Positions 10,678 to 18,089 of a stretch of DNA of 64,000 nt are shown one piece after another. Source of the DNA: Alcaligenaceae bacterium (GTDB lineage Bacteria > Pseudomonadota > Gammaproteobacteria > Burkholderiales > Burkholderiaceae_B). The stretch's first letter is position 1, and every line of letters begins with the position of its first letter. The translations under genes and the position numbers were made by a program. The notes under the pieces are model-generated. The model had not been told where the DNA came from and made no database searches. It was given only the letters and a program-made list of their open reading frames with translations. The DNA is taken from NCBI GenBank assembly GCA_013416405.1, contig JACCET010000008.1:62001-126000 (forward strand), in the 5' to 3' direction.

Positions 10678-11345
10678 TTTGCGACTCCTGGTGTATCGGA
10701 AAACCGGCCTGCGTCTATGCGCAGTGTACGCATGGCGTAGGCGGCCATCAGTGTGCGATCGTGGGATGCGATCAGGGTGGTCACGCCCACTTGGTTGAAG
10801 TCGCGAAAGACTTGCATGATACGCCTTGCGCTTTCTTCATCGAGGTTGGCGGTGGGTTCGTCTGCAATCAGGATGGCGGGGCGATTGACTATGGCACGAG
10901 CGATGGCCAGGCGTTGCTGCTCGCCGCCCGACATCTCGACGGGGTATAGATCTTCTTTGCCCGACAGGCCGACTTTTTCCATGGCGGCGCGTGCGCGTGT
11001 GCTGGCAAGCCGCGTGCTTAGGCCGGTTACGGCCAGCGGCAGTAGTACGTTGTCGATGGCGCTGCGGTCGTGCAGCAGATGCATGTTTTGCAAAATGACG
11101 CCGACCGCCCGACGCAGATAGGGTTGCGCGCGGCGCGGCATTTTATCGACGCGATGTCCGTTTACATGCACTGAACCGCGGCTGGGTGGCTCTAGCCCGC
11201 CTATTAATTTAAGCAGCGTGGACTTCCCGGCGCCCGATGGGCCCGAAACGAAAACGAACTCGCCCGGCTCGATGCGAAAGTTGATATCGGCCAGGATGTT
11301 TCGGCTACGGCCATATGACTTGAACACATGCTGAAATTCGATCAT
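10674..11345 (-). CDS. ftsE: cell division ATP-binding protein FtsE
   Basis: FtsE is the cytoplasmic ATPase that powers FtsX during septal wall remodelling. The 223-residue protein has Walker A GPSGAGKST, signature MSGGEQQR (family consensus LSGGEQQR), Walker B ILIADEPTANLD and the switch His in ASHDR. It leads the ftsE-ftsX-mutY operon and diverges from the amino-acid ABC operon across about 170 bases. Confidence 0.96.
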   Translation of the reverse strand: MIEFQHVFKSYGRSRNILADINFRIEPGEFVFVSGPSGAGKSTLLKLIGGLEPPSRGSVHVNGHRVDKMPRRAQPYLRRAVGVILQNMHLLHDRSAIDNVLLPLAVTGLSTRLASTRARAAMEKVGLSGKEDLYPVEMSGGEQQRLAIARAIVNRPAILIADEPTANLDEESARRIMQVFRDFNQVGVTTLIASHDRTLMAAYAMRTLRIDAGRFSDTPGVAK

Positions 11346-11517
11346 AAGCTAATAGGAAAGGATTTTTTGTATGAGGTTTGGTGAGTGTTACAAGGCATGT
11401 CACGAGGGATATCCCCCATGTTTTAAAAGGCCTGCAGCAGCTACGATTCGATCGCTGACGGCCCAATAGTCATTGTATGCCGTGAATATAAATTCGCACT
11501 GAAACGGATGGGAACCC

Positions 11518-12534
11518 ATGAAACTAATTAAAGCAGCTGCCATTGGCGCCTCCTTATTTTTTGTTGCCGCAACGGCTCAGGCCGGTGAAACCTACGATGC
11601 TGTCAAGGCCAAGGGCTTTGTGCAGTGCGGCACCCATACTGCCCTGCCTGGGTTCTCTATTGCAGACAGCAAAGGCGTATGGTCCGGCATCGACGTTGAT
11701 CTGTGCAAAGCGGTTGCCACCATGATGTTCGGCGATTCCACCAAATTCAAGACAACTCCTGTTACCACTCAGCAGCGCTTCACAGCGCTGCAATCCGGCG
11801 AAATCGACGTCCTGACCCGCAACACCACGGCCACGCTCACGCGTGACACCACTCTGGGCCTCATGAGCGCTGGCGTTAACTACTACGATAGCCAGGGCAT
11901 TATGGTCAGCAAAGCGCTGGGCGTAACAAGTGCCAAGGAATTGGGCGGCGCCGCGATCTGCGTACAGCCAGGCACCACCACCGAATTGAACCTGGCCGAC
12001 TGGTTCCGTGCCCATAACCTCGACTTCAAGCCGGTTGTCATCAACAGCCCCGACGAAGCCATGCGCTCTTATGTGGCTGGCCGTTGCGATGCCTTCACCA
12101 CCGACAAGTCAGGCCTGGCAACCATTCGTACCACACTGGAAAAACCCGACGACCACGTCATTTTGCCTGACGACTTCTCCAAAGAACCGTTGGGTCCCAT
12201 GGTGCGCCAGGGCGACGATCAGTGGTTCATGGTGGTGCGTTGGGCACTTAATGCCATGCTTGAAGCAGAAGAGTATGGCATTACCTCCAAGAACGTCGAT
12301 GAAATGCTTAAAAGCTCCAACCCCAATATCCAGCGCATACTGGGCGTAACGGGCGAAACGGGCAAGGGCCTAGATCTGGATAACAAGTGGGCCTACAACA
12401 TTATTAAGCAAGTGGGCAATTACGGTGAATCTTTCGATCGCAATATTGGTGCGGGCTCGGCCATGAAGCTCGAACGCGGCATCAACGCGCAATGGCGTGA
12501 TGGCGGCCTGATGTATGGCTGGCCTATTCGCTAA
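11518..12534 (+). CDS. aapJ: general/polar L-amino acid ABC transporter, substrate-binding protein
   Basis: This is the periplasmic binding protein of an AapJQMP/BztABCD-type importer for polar amino acids. The 338-residue protein begins with a clear Sec signal peptide (MKLIKAAAIGASLFF, cleavage likely after AQA near residue 22). Family blocks follow: VQCGTHTALPGFS, ITTQQRFTALQSGEIDVL-type sequence and DAFTTDKSGLA. It is the first gene of the four-gene operon. A 9-bp hairpin right after the stop probably stabilises its message so that it outnumbers the permease transcripts. Confidence 0.93.
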   Translation: MKLIKAAAIGASLFFVAATAQAGETYDAVKAKGFVQCGTHTALPGFSIADSKGVWSGIDVDLCKAVATMMFGDSTKFKTTPVTTQQRFTALQSGEIDVLTRNTTATLTRDTTLGLMSAGVNYYDSQGIMVSKALGVTSAKELGGAAICVQPGTTTELNLADWFRAHNLDFKPVVINSPDEAMRSYVAGRCDAFTTDKSGLATIRTTLEKPDDHVILPDDFSKEPLGPMVRQGDDQWFMVVRWALNAMLEAEEYGITSKNVDEMLKSSNPNIQRILGVTGETGKGLDLDNKWAYNIIKQVGNYGESFDRNIGAGSAMKLERGINAQWRDGGLMYGWPIR

Positions 12535-12556
12535 GCCTTAAGCGATACGTGCAACA

Positions 12557-12578
12557 AGGCCGGGCGTGTGCCCGGCCT
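12557..12578 (+). terminator. intercistronic GC-rich hairpin between aapJ and aapQ
   Basis: AGGCCGGGC pairs with GCCCGGCCT around a GTGT loop, a perfect 9-bp stem. No T-run follows, so it is more likely a partial terminator or a 3'-end stabiliser for the binding-protein message than a full stop. This is a common arrangement downstream of binding-protein genes in ABC operons. Confidence 0.65.
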
Positions 12579-12629
12579 GGCCGTTCAGCAAGGGGAGTGC
12601 TGCGTCAGGTTCCCCATGATTTGATTTCT

Positions 12630-13814
12630 ATGACGAATAAAACTCCTACACCTCAAGCACCCAAGCGACGCTTGTCCTGGAACGATCCAGGCTTTCGCTC
12701 CCTTGTTTATCAGGTGCTGGTATTGGGTATCGTAGGCCTGGGGGTCTGGTACCTGGTGTCCAATACCCTGCATAACCTGGCCGTGCGCAATATTTCGACG
12801 GGCTTTGACTTCTTGCACCGCGAAGCCGGTTTTGCCATAGGTGAGTCGGTTATCGCTTACACCCCGGCCGATACCTACGGACGTGCAATCTGGGTGGGCA
12901 TACTGAATACCCTGCGGGTTTCTGTGGTGGGCATTATTGCGGCCACTCTGTTTGGCACACTTCTGGGTATAGCCCGCCTGTCCAAGAACTGGCTGCTGTC
13001 CAGGGTCGCCAGCGCCTATATTGAAGTCATGCGCAATATACCGCTATTGCTGCAGCTGTTCTTTTGGTATGCCATCATTACCGAAATCTTGCCGGGCCCG
13101 CGCGATGCGCTGCATCCAGTGGCGGGCGTGTTTCTTTCCAATCGCGGCCTGAAGCTGCCCGCGCTGCAAGGCGATGCGCTGGATTGGATACTTGCCGGCC
13201 TGGGTCTGGCCATAGTTGCCATCATCGTGCTGGGCCACTGGGCCAAAAAGCGCCAGGAAGCCACGGGCACCATTTTCCCGCTGGTGCGGGTGGCATTGGC
13301 GCTGCTTGTGGCCTTTCCATTGGTGGCCTGGCTGATCAGCGGTGCATCGCTCTCACTCGATATGCCAGCCCTGAAGGGTTTCAATTTTGCAGGAGGCATC
13401 AGCTTGTCGCCTGAGTTTGCGGCGCTGCTTGCGGGCTTGATTATCTACACCTCGGCCTTTGTGGCCGAAGTCGTGCGCTCGGGCATACAGTCCGTAAACC
13501 AGGGGCAGTGGGAAGCCGCTGAGGCCATAGGTCTGCCGCGCGGCCGTTTGTTGCGGCTGGTTATTTTGCCACAGGCACTACGGGTCATTATTCCCCCCAT
13601 GACCAGCCAGTATCTGAACCTAGTCAAAAACAGCTCTCTGGCGGTAGCCATTGGCTATCCCGATATTGTGTCGGTCGTCAACACTACACTGAATCAAACA
13701 GGCCAGGCCATCGAAGGCATCCTGATCATCATGGCCGCCTACCTTACAGTCAGCCTGTCGATCTCGGTATTCATGAACTGGTACAACAAGCGCATTGCGC
13801 TGGTGGAGCGCTAA
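12630..13814 (+). CDS. aapQ: general L-amino acid ABC transporter, permease (AapQ type)
   Basis: Inner-membrane permease subunit of the polar amino-acid importer. The frame is open from 12549, but I chose the ATG at 12630 (MTNKTPTPQ), because the extra residues encoded by the aapJ-aapQ spacer and its hairpin are not family-like. The 394-residue protein has about eight helices, including the long insert typical of AapQ/BztB. The EAA loop near the C-terminus reads EAAEAIGLPRGRLLRLVILPQALR. The stop abuts the aapM start. Confidence 0.92.
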   Translation: MTNKTPTPQAPKRRLSWNDPGFRSLVYQVLVLGIVGLGVWYLVSNTLHNLAVRNISTGFDFLHREAGFAIGESVIAYTPADTYGRAIWVGILNTLRVSVVGIIAATLFGTLLGIARLSKNWLLSRVASAYIEVMRNIPLLLQLFFWYAIITEILPGPRDALHPVAGVFLSNRGLKLPALQGDALDWILAGLGLAIVAIIVLGHWAKKRQEATGTIFPLVRVALALLVAFPLVAWLISGASLSLDMPALKGFNFAGGISLSPEFAALLAGLIIYTSAFVAEVVRSGIQSVNQGQWEAAEAIGLPRGRLLRLVILPQALRVIIPPMTSQYLNLVKNSSLAVAIGYPDIVSVVNTTLNQTGQAIEGILIIMAAYLTVSLSISVFMNWYNKRIALVER

Positions 13815-14912
13815 ATGAGCACGAATACTGCAACTGCGCAAAGTTTGCCGCCGCCGCGTACCCACCAGGGTGTGTTCGGTTGGATGCGTGCCAGCCTGTT
13901 TTCTTCGCCGCTCAATACGCTGCTGACCGTTCTGGTTGTTTGGTTGCTGGCCATGGCAGTTCCCGCCATGATCGACTGGCTGTTCATCAAGGCCAATTTC
14001 GATGCCCAGAACGCCCAGGAATGCCGTGCATCGGGTGGTGCCTGCTGGGCCTTCATTGCCGAAAAACACCGCCTGATTCTGTTTGGTGTCTACCCCTACG
14101 ATGAGCAGTGGCGTCCCCTGCTGGCCAGCATTATTCTTATTGCCGTCATTATTTGCAGTTGCGTAAAATGGTTCTGGAAGCCGTTTCTGGGCTTGATCTG
14201 GCTGGGGGCCTTGGTGGCCGTAGGCATTCTTATGTGGGGCGGTGTGTTCGGCCTTACACACGTCGAAAACTCCCGCTGGGGCGGCCTGCCGCTGACACTG
14301 ATTCTGGCTACCTTTGGTATTGCGGTGGCTTTTCCTTTCGGTTTGCTGCTGGCCCTGGGCCGGCGCTCGCATATGCCGGCCGTCAAGGCTTTGTGCGTGG
14401 TGTATATCGAACTGATACGTGGTGTGCCGCTGATCAGTCTGCTGTTCATGTCATCGGTCATGCTGCCATTGTTCCTGCCCGAAGGCTTCAGCATAGACAA
14501 ACTCCTGCGCGCACAGATAGCCATTATTCTGTTTGCGGCGGCCTATATTGCCGAAACCGTACGCGGCGGCTTGCAGGCCATACCCAAGGGTCAATACGAG
14601 GGCGCCGAGTCCATAGGCCTGAGCTATTGGCAGCAGATGCGCAAGATCATTCTGCCCCAGGCATTGAAGGTCGTGATTCCGCCGTTGGTTGGTATTTTCA
14701 TCTCTTTGTTCAAAGATACCTCTTTGGTCGTCATTATCGGGATCTTCGACCTTACTCTGGCTGCCAAGACGGCAGTGGCTGATGCCGCCTGGCGAGGCTT
14801 CAGCACAGAAGCCTATCTATTCATCGCATTTATTTATTTCATTTTCTGCTTTTCGATTTCCCGCTACAGCCAATCGCTGGAAAAGCATTTGCAAACGGGC
14901 CATCAACGCTAA
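13815..14912 (+). CDS. aapM: general L-amino acid ABC transporter, permease (AapM type)
   Basis: This is the second permease subunit, forming a heterodimer with AapQ. The 365-residue protein has an N-terminal helix (about 35-55), several helices, and an EAA loop (EGAESIGLSYWQQMRKIILPQALK). FKDTSLVVIIGIFDL is the usual HisM/GlnP-like C-terminal block. The ATG follows the aapQ stop with no spacer, so translation is coupled. A short GC hairpin follows the gene at 14923-14940. Confidence 0.93.
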   Translation: MSTNTATAQSLPPPRTHQGVFGWMRASLFSSPLNTLLTVLVVWLLAMAVPAMIDWLFIKANFDAQNAQECRASGGACWAFIAEKHRLILFGVYPYDEQWRPLLASIILIAVIICSCVKWFWKPFLGLIWLGALVAVGILMWGGVFGLTHVENSRWGGLPLTLILATFGIAVAFPFGLLLALGRRSHMPAVKALCVVYIELIRGVPLISLLFMSSVMLPLFLPEGFSIDKLLRAQIAIILFAAAYIAETVRGGLQAIPKGQYEGAESIGLSYWQQMRKIILPQALKVVIPPLVGIFISLFKDTSLVVIIGIFDLTLAAKTAVADAAWRGFSTEAYLFIAFIYFIFCFSISRYSQSLEKHLQTGHQR

Positions 14913-14922
14913 TCAGCACGGC

Positions 14923-14940
14923 GCCCGCCATGGCGCGGGC
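14923..14940 (+). terminator. short hairpin between aapM and aapP
   Basis: GCCCGC pairs with GCGGGC around CATGGC. There is no T-run, and the aapP Shine-Dalgarno (AGGGAG) lies about 12 bases further on. It is likely an intercistronic structure, not a true terminator. Confidence 0.4.
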
Positions 14941-14963
14941 AGAGACAACAAGGGAGTACAGAC

Positions 14964-15704
14964 ATGCCAGAGGCCATTATTCGCATGGCGGATGTCAACA
15001 AGTGGTACGGTCAGTTTCATGTGCTGCGCAATATCAACCTGAATGTTGCGCCCAGCGAGCGTATCGTCATTTGCGGCCCATCGGGGTCAGGCAAATCGAC
15101 CATGATTCGCTGTATCAACCGGCTTGAAGAGCATCAGCAGGGCAGCATTATGGTCGATGGCACGGAGCTGACCAACGATTTAAAGCAAATCGAAGTCATA
15201 CGGCGTGATGTCGGCATGGTATTCCAGCATTTCAATCTGTTTCCCCATCTGACCGTGCTTGAAAACCTGACGCTGGGTCCAATCTGGGTACTGAAGAAAT
15301 CCAAGGCCGAAGCGGAAGCCACTGCCATGAAATACCTGGAACGTGTGCGTATACCCGAGCAGGCGTCCAAGTTTCCAGGCCAGCTCTCGGGTGGGCAGCA
15401 GCAACGCGTGGCCATCGCGCGCTCGCTGTGCATGAGCCCCAAGATCATGCTGTTCGATGAACCCACTTCCGCCCTTGATCCCGAAATGGTCAAGGAAGTG
15501 CTCGAGGTCATGGTCAGCCTGGCCGAAGAAAGCGGCATGACCATGCTGTGCGTGACGCACGAAATGGGGTTTGCACGTAAAGTGGCCGATCGGGTGATTT
15601 TCATGGATCAGGGCCAGATCATCGAAGAAAACACCCCCGATGCCTTCTTCGACAATCCCCAGAACGAGCGCACCAAGCTGTTTCTGAGCCAAATTCTGCA
15701 CTAA
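14964..15704 (+). CDS. aapP: general L-amino acid ABC transporter, ATP-binding protein
   Basis: ATPase subunit of the polar amino-acid importer (GlnQ/AapP family). The 246-residue protein has Walker [11 protein letters not shown]-loop [11 protein letters not shown], signature LSGGQQQR, Walker [15 protein letters not shown] and switch His in VTHEMGFA. A good Shine-Dalgarno (AAGGGAG) precedes the ATG. It completes a full binding-protein, two-permease and ATPase operon. Confidence 0.95.
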   Translation: MPEAIIRMADVNKWYGQFHVLRNINLNVAPSERIVICGPSGSGKSTMIRCINRLEEHQQGSIMVDGTELTNDLKQIEVIRRDVGMVFQHFNLFPHLTVLENLTLGPIWVLKKSKAEAEATAMKYLERVRIPEQASKFPGQLSGGQQQRVAIARSLCMSPKIMLFDEPTSALDPEMVKEVLEVMVSLAEESGMTMLCVTHEMGFARKVADRVIFMDQGQIIEENTPDAFFDNPQNERTKLFLSQILH

Positions 15705-15759
15705 AGTCGCAAATTGGTGTACGGTTCTATTTTTCTGTAACTCATTTTTAGGTATTTGT

Positions 15760-16764
15760 ATGTTGTCTGGCCTTAAATCTCTTACGTCGGCCGTTAGTGC
15801 TGTCGCCTCTTGTCTGGCTCTGTCTTTGGTTGCGGCTCCAGTCGCCGCCCAGGATAGCTTTCCTTCCAAACCCATACAGTTCATCGTGCCATACTCTGCC
15901 GGTGGTCCGCTCGATGGCATGGCCCGTTTGCTTGCTGAAAAAGTCAAAGGTGATTTGGGCACGGTGGTTGTCGAGAACAAGCCGGGCGCGGGCGGCAATA
16001 TAGGTGCCGGCCAGGCAGCCAAGGCCAAACCCGACGGCTACACCCTGGTCATGGGGGCTGTTGCCATCAATGCCATCAATCCCTGGCTTTACGATGAGCT
16101 GCCTTTCGATCCGGTTACCAGTTTCGAGCCGGTCATTCTGGTGGCATCGGTGCCTAATGTCCTGATTCTGAACAGCGAATTTGCTACCAATAATAAGATC
16201 AATACGGTACAGGATCTGGCCGACTACGCGCAAAAAAATCCTGGCTTGCTGAATTTCGGCTCCGGCGGTAATGGCAGCGCGGGCCATCTGGCTGGTGAAT
16301 TGCTCAATGTGCGTGCCGACATCAACACCGTGCATGTGCCTTATGCAGGCGCGGCACCCGCCAAAATGGCGTTGTTGGCCGGGCAAACCAACTTCATGTT
16401 CGACAACCTGGCATCTGCATCGGCGCTGATCAAAGACGGCAAGGTAAAGGCGCTGGCGGTTACCACTACGGATCGCTCTTCCATCTATCCCGATTTGCCC
16501 ACCATGCAGGAAGCCGGTATCAAGAACTTCGATATTGGCACTTGGTTTGGTGTGTTTGCCACCGGTGGCACGCCCAAGGCTGCCATTGATACCTTGAATG
16601 CCGCCTATGCCAAGGCCTTGAACGACCCCGATGTGCGCAAGAACTTGCTGACCATGGGCTCGGACACCAAGCCCGGCACTCCCGAAGACCTGGCCGCGCT
16701 GGTCAAGAACGACCTGGCCAAGTACAAGGAAATCGTCGAGGTTTCGGGCGCCAAACTGTTCTAG
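15760..16764 (+). CDS. Bug-family (TctC-type) tripartite tricarboxylate transporter substrate-binding protein, orphan
   Basis: This is a periplasmic solute receptor of the Bug family, greatly expanded in Bordetella and its relatives. The 334-residue protein has a signal peptide ending in PVAAQ (about residue 30), then the family motif YPSKPIQFIVPYSAGGPLD-type block and VVVENKPGAGGNIGAG. No TctA or TctB membrane gene lies nearby, so it is an orphan receptor whose membrane partners must be elsewhere. It starts 55 bases after aapP and could share that transcript. The ligand cannot be read from sequence. Confidence 0.92.
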   Translation: MLSGLKSLTSAVSAVASCLALSLVAAPVAAQDSFPSKPIQFIVPYSAGGPLDGMARLLAEKVKGDLGTVVVENKPGAGGNIGAGQAAKAKPDGYTLVMGAVAINAINPWLYDELPFDPVTSFEPVILVASVPNVLILNSEFATNNKINTVQDLADYAQKNPGLLNFGSGGNGSAGHLAGELLNVRADINTVHVPYAGAAPAKMALLAGQTNFMFDNLASASALIKDGKVKALAVTTTDRSSIYPDLPTMQEAGIKNFDIGTWFGVFATGGTPKAAIDTLNAAYAKALNDPDVRKNLLTMGSDTKPGTPEDLAALVKNDLAKYKEIVEVSGAKLF

Positions 16765-16808
16765 TGCTCCGTTGGGTTAATCCCAATACAAACTGACTAA
16801 ACAAGACG

Positions 16809-17168
16809 CTAGCCCTGTGGCCACCACAGCACGACGGACTCTCCGTCGTGCTGTGCTTCCGTAACAGCAAGGGCGGTCAGCCTGCTGGGCTGACACGGGC
16901 CGCCCGTGCATACTCCAGTGTCGGGCTTGAAGGTGGCGCCATGGCGCGCGCACATCAGTTGATCCCCAGCGCGGGTAAAAACCTGGCGTTCCCAATCCAG
17001 CTCTGATCCCATATGCGGGCAGCGATTCAGATACCCATGCACCTGCCCCTGATAGCGGATGAAAAAGGCTGACGTGGCTTCGCCCTGATGCTGCACATTC
17101 AGCTTACAGGCCAGGCCGCCATCCACAAGATCAGAGGAAGGGCAGACGGTGATGGCGTTGGCGGTCAT
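16809..17168 (-). CDS. small Rieske [2Fe-2S] protein
   Basis: This is a 119-residue single-domain Rieske protein. The ligands are visible: Cys50-Pro-His52 in NRCPHMGSEL and Cys73-x2-His76 in LMCARHGATF. Two extra cysteines lie at 87 and 92. Such small proteins serve as ferredoxins or as stand-alone Rieske proteins of unknown partner. It has no signal peptide, so it is cytoplasmic. The gene lies 54 bases downstream of an SDR gene on the same strand, with no oxygenase alongside. A perfect 14-bp inverted repeat lies inside its 3' coding end. Confidence 0.88.
   Translation of the reverse strand: MTANAITVCPSSDLVDGGLACKLNVQHQGEATSAFFIRYQGQVHGYLNRCPHMGSELDWERQVFTRAGDQLMCARHGATFKPDTGVCTGGPCQPSRLTALAVTEAQHDGESVVLWWPQG
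16825..16855. terminator. 14-bp perfect hairpin inside the 3' end of the small Rieske gene
   Basis: CACAGCACGACGGA pairs perfectly with TCCGTCGTGCTGTG around a 3-base CTC loop. It lies 60 bases beyond the stop of the rightward Bug gene and 14-46 bases before the stop of the leftward Rieske gene. It could act as a terminator for rightward transcription even though it is protein-coding on the other strand. No strong T-run follows on either side. Confidence 0.5.
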
Positions 17169-17222
17169 GGGAAGTAATGGTCGGAGTGTGCATGCGGGGT
17201 GTCATTGTACGGCCGGAAGCGC

Positions 17223-17972
17223 TTACAACCCGCCGGCACATTGCACGACAGTGCCTGTCATATAAGAGGCTGCAGGCGAGAGCAGCCACACCACGGCCTC
17301 GGCGATCTCTTGCGGCTGGGCCAGACGGCCCATGGGTATCTTGGGTGCAACGCGTTCGGGGCGTCCGGGTTCGCCTGCGGTCGCGTGGATCTCGGTCAGG
17401 GTGGAGCCGGGCGAGACTCCGCATACGCGCACCCCGGTCGTGGCAACCTCGCGTGCGAGTCCCACGGTGAACGTATCGACCGCTGCCTTGCTGGCGGCGT
17501 AATGGATATATTCATTGGGGCTGCCTGTGCGGGCGGCCACCGACGACACATTCACAATAATTCCATTTGAACCATTGCGGGCAAAGCATTCCAGTGCCTG
17601 GCGGGCGCATTGCATGACGCCGAATACATTAACTTGGAATACCCGTTCTATGGTGGCGTCGGTTGTTTGGGAAAACGGCCCTATGGGGCCTGTGATGCCG
17701 GTGTTGTTGACCAGGGCGGTAAGGGCCCCCAGGTGCTGTTCGGCTTGCTGGAACATTCGTGGAATATCAGCGGGCACGCCTACGTCGCCCTGAATTGCCA
17801 CGGCCTTGCGGCCATGTTCCCTGACTGTGTTGGCGACTTCTTGCGCAGCGGATGCATCGTTCAGATAATTGATGGCTACGTTGTAGCCATCACGTGCGGC
17901 GGCAATGGCAGTGGCCGCACCTATGCCGCGGCTTGCTCCGGTGATAAGCACGACTGGCGCATGATGAGTCAT
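17223..17972 (-). CDS. SDR family NAD(P)-dependent oxidoreductase
   Basis: This is a classical short-chain dehydrogenase of 249 residues, FabG-like. It shows the cofactor motif TGASRGIGAAT (about residues 11-21), NNTG, the catalytic serine in NVSSVAA, and YAASK with catalytic Tyr and Lys. The C-terminal GTVVQCAGGL resembles the usual DGG tail. The substrate is unknown. It lies upstream of the small Rieske gene on the same strand and may be co-transcribed with it. Confidence 0.9.
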   Translation of the reverse strand: MTHHAPVVLITGASRGIGAATAIAAARDGYNVAINYLNDASAAQEVANTVREHGRKAVAIQGDVGVPADIPRMFQQAEQHLGALTALVNNTGITGPIGPFSQTTDATIERVFQVNVFGVMQCARQALECFARNGSNGIIVNVSSVAARTGSPNEYIHYAASKAAVDTFTVGLAREVATTGVRVCGVSPGSTLTEIHATAGEPGRPERVAPKIPMGRLAQPQEIAEAVVWLLSPAASYMTGTVVQCAGGL

Positions 17973-18060
17973 GGTGGCTCCTGGTTTTTATTTCAGGAAC
18001 ATTATGCTTCAAAATTCGCGCCGCCCTGATCAAGGCTGCCAGAGCCCGCCACAGGCAAAC

Positions 18061-18088
18061 CAGCTACGCCAGTCTGCCGCCGTAGCTG
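18061..18088 (-). terminator. stem-loop after the TonB receptor gene
   Basis: CAGCTACG and CGTAGCTG form an 8-bp stem around a 12-base loop, ending 2 bases from the receptor stop codon. Only GGTTTG follows on the minus strand, so it is a weak intrinsic terminator at best. Confidence 0.45.
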
Positions 18089-18089
18089 C

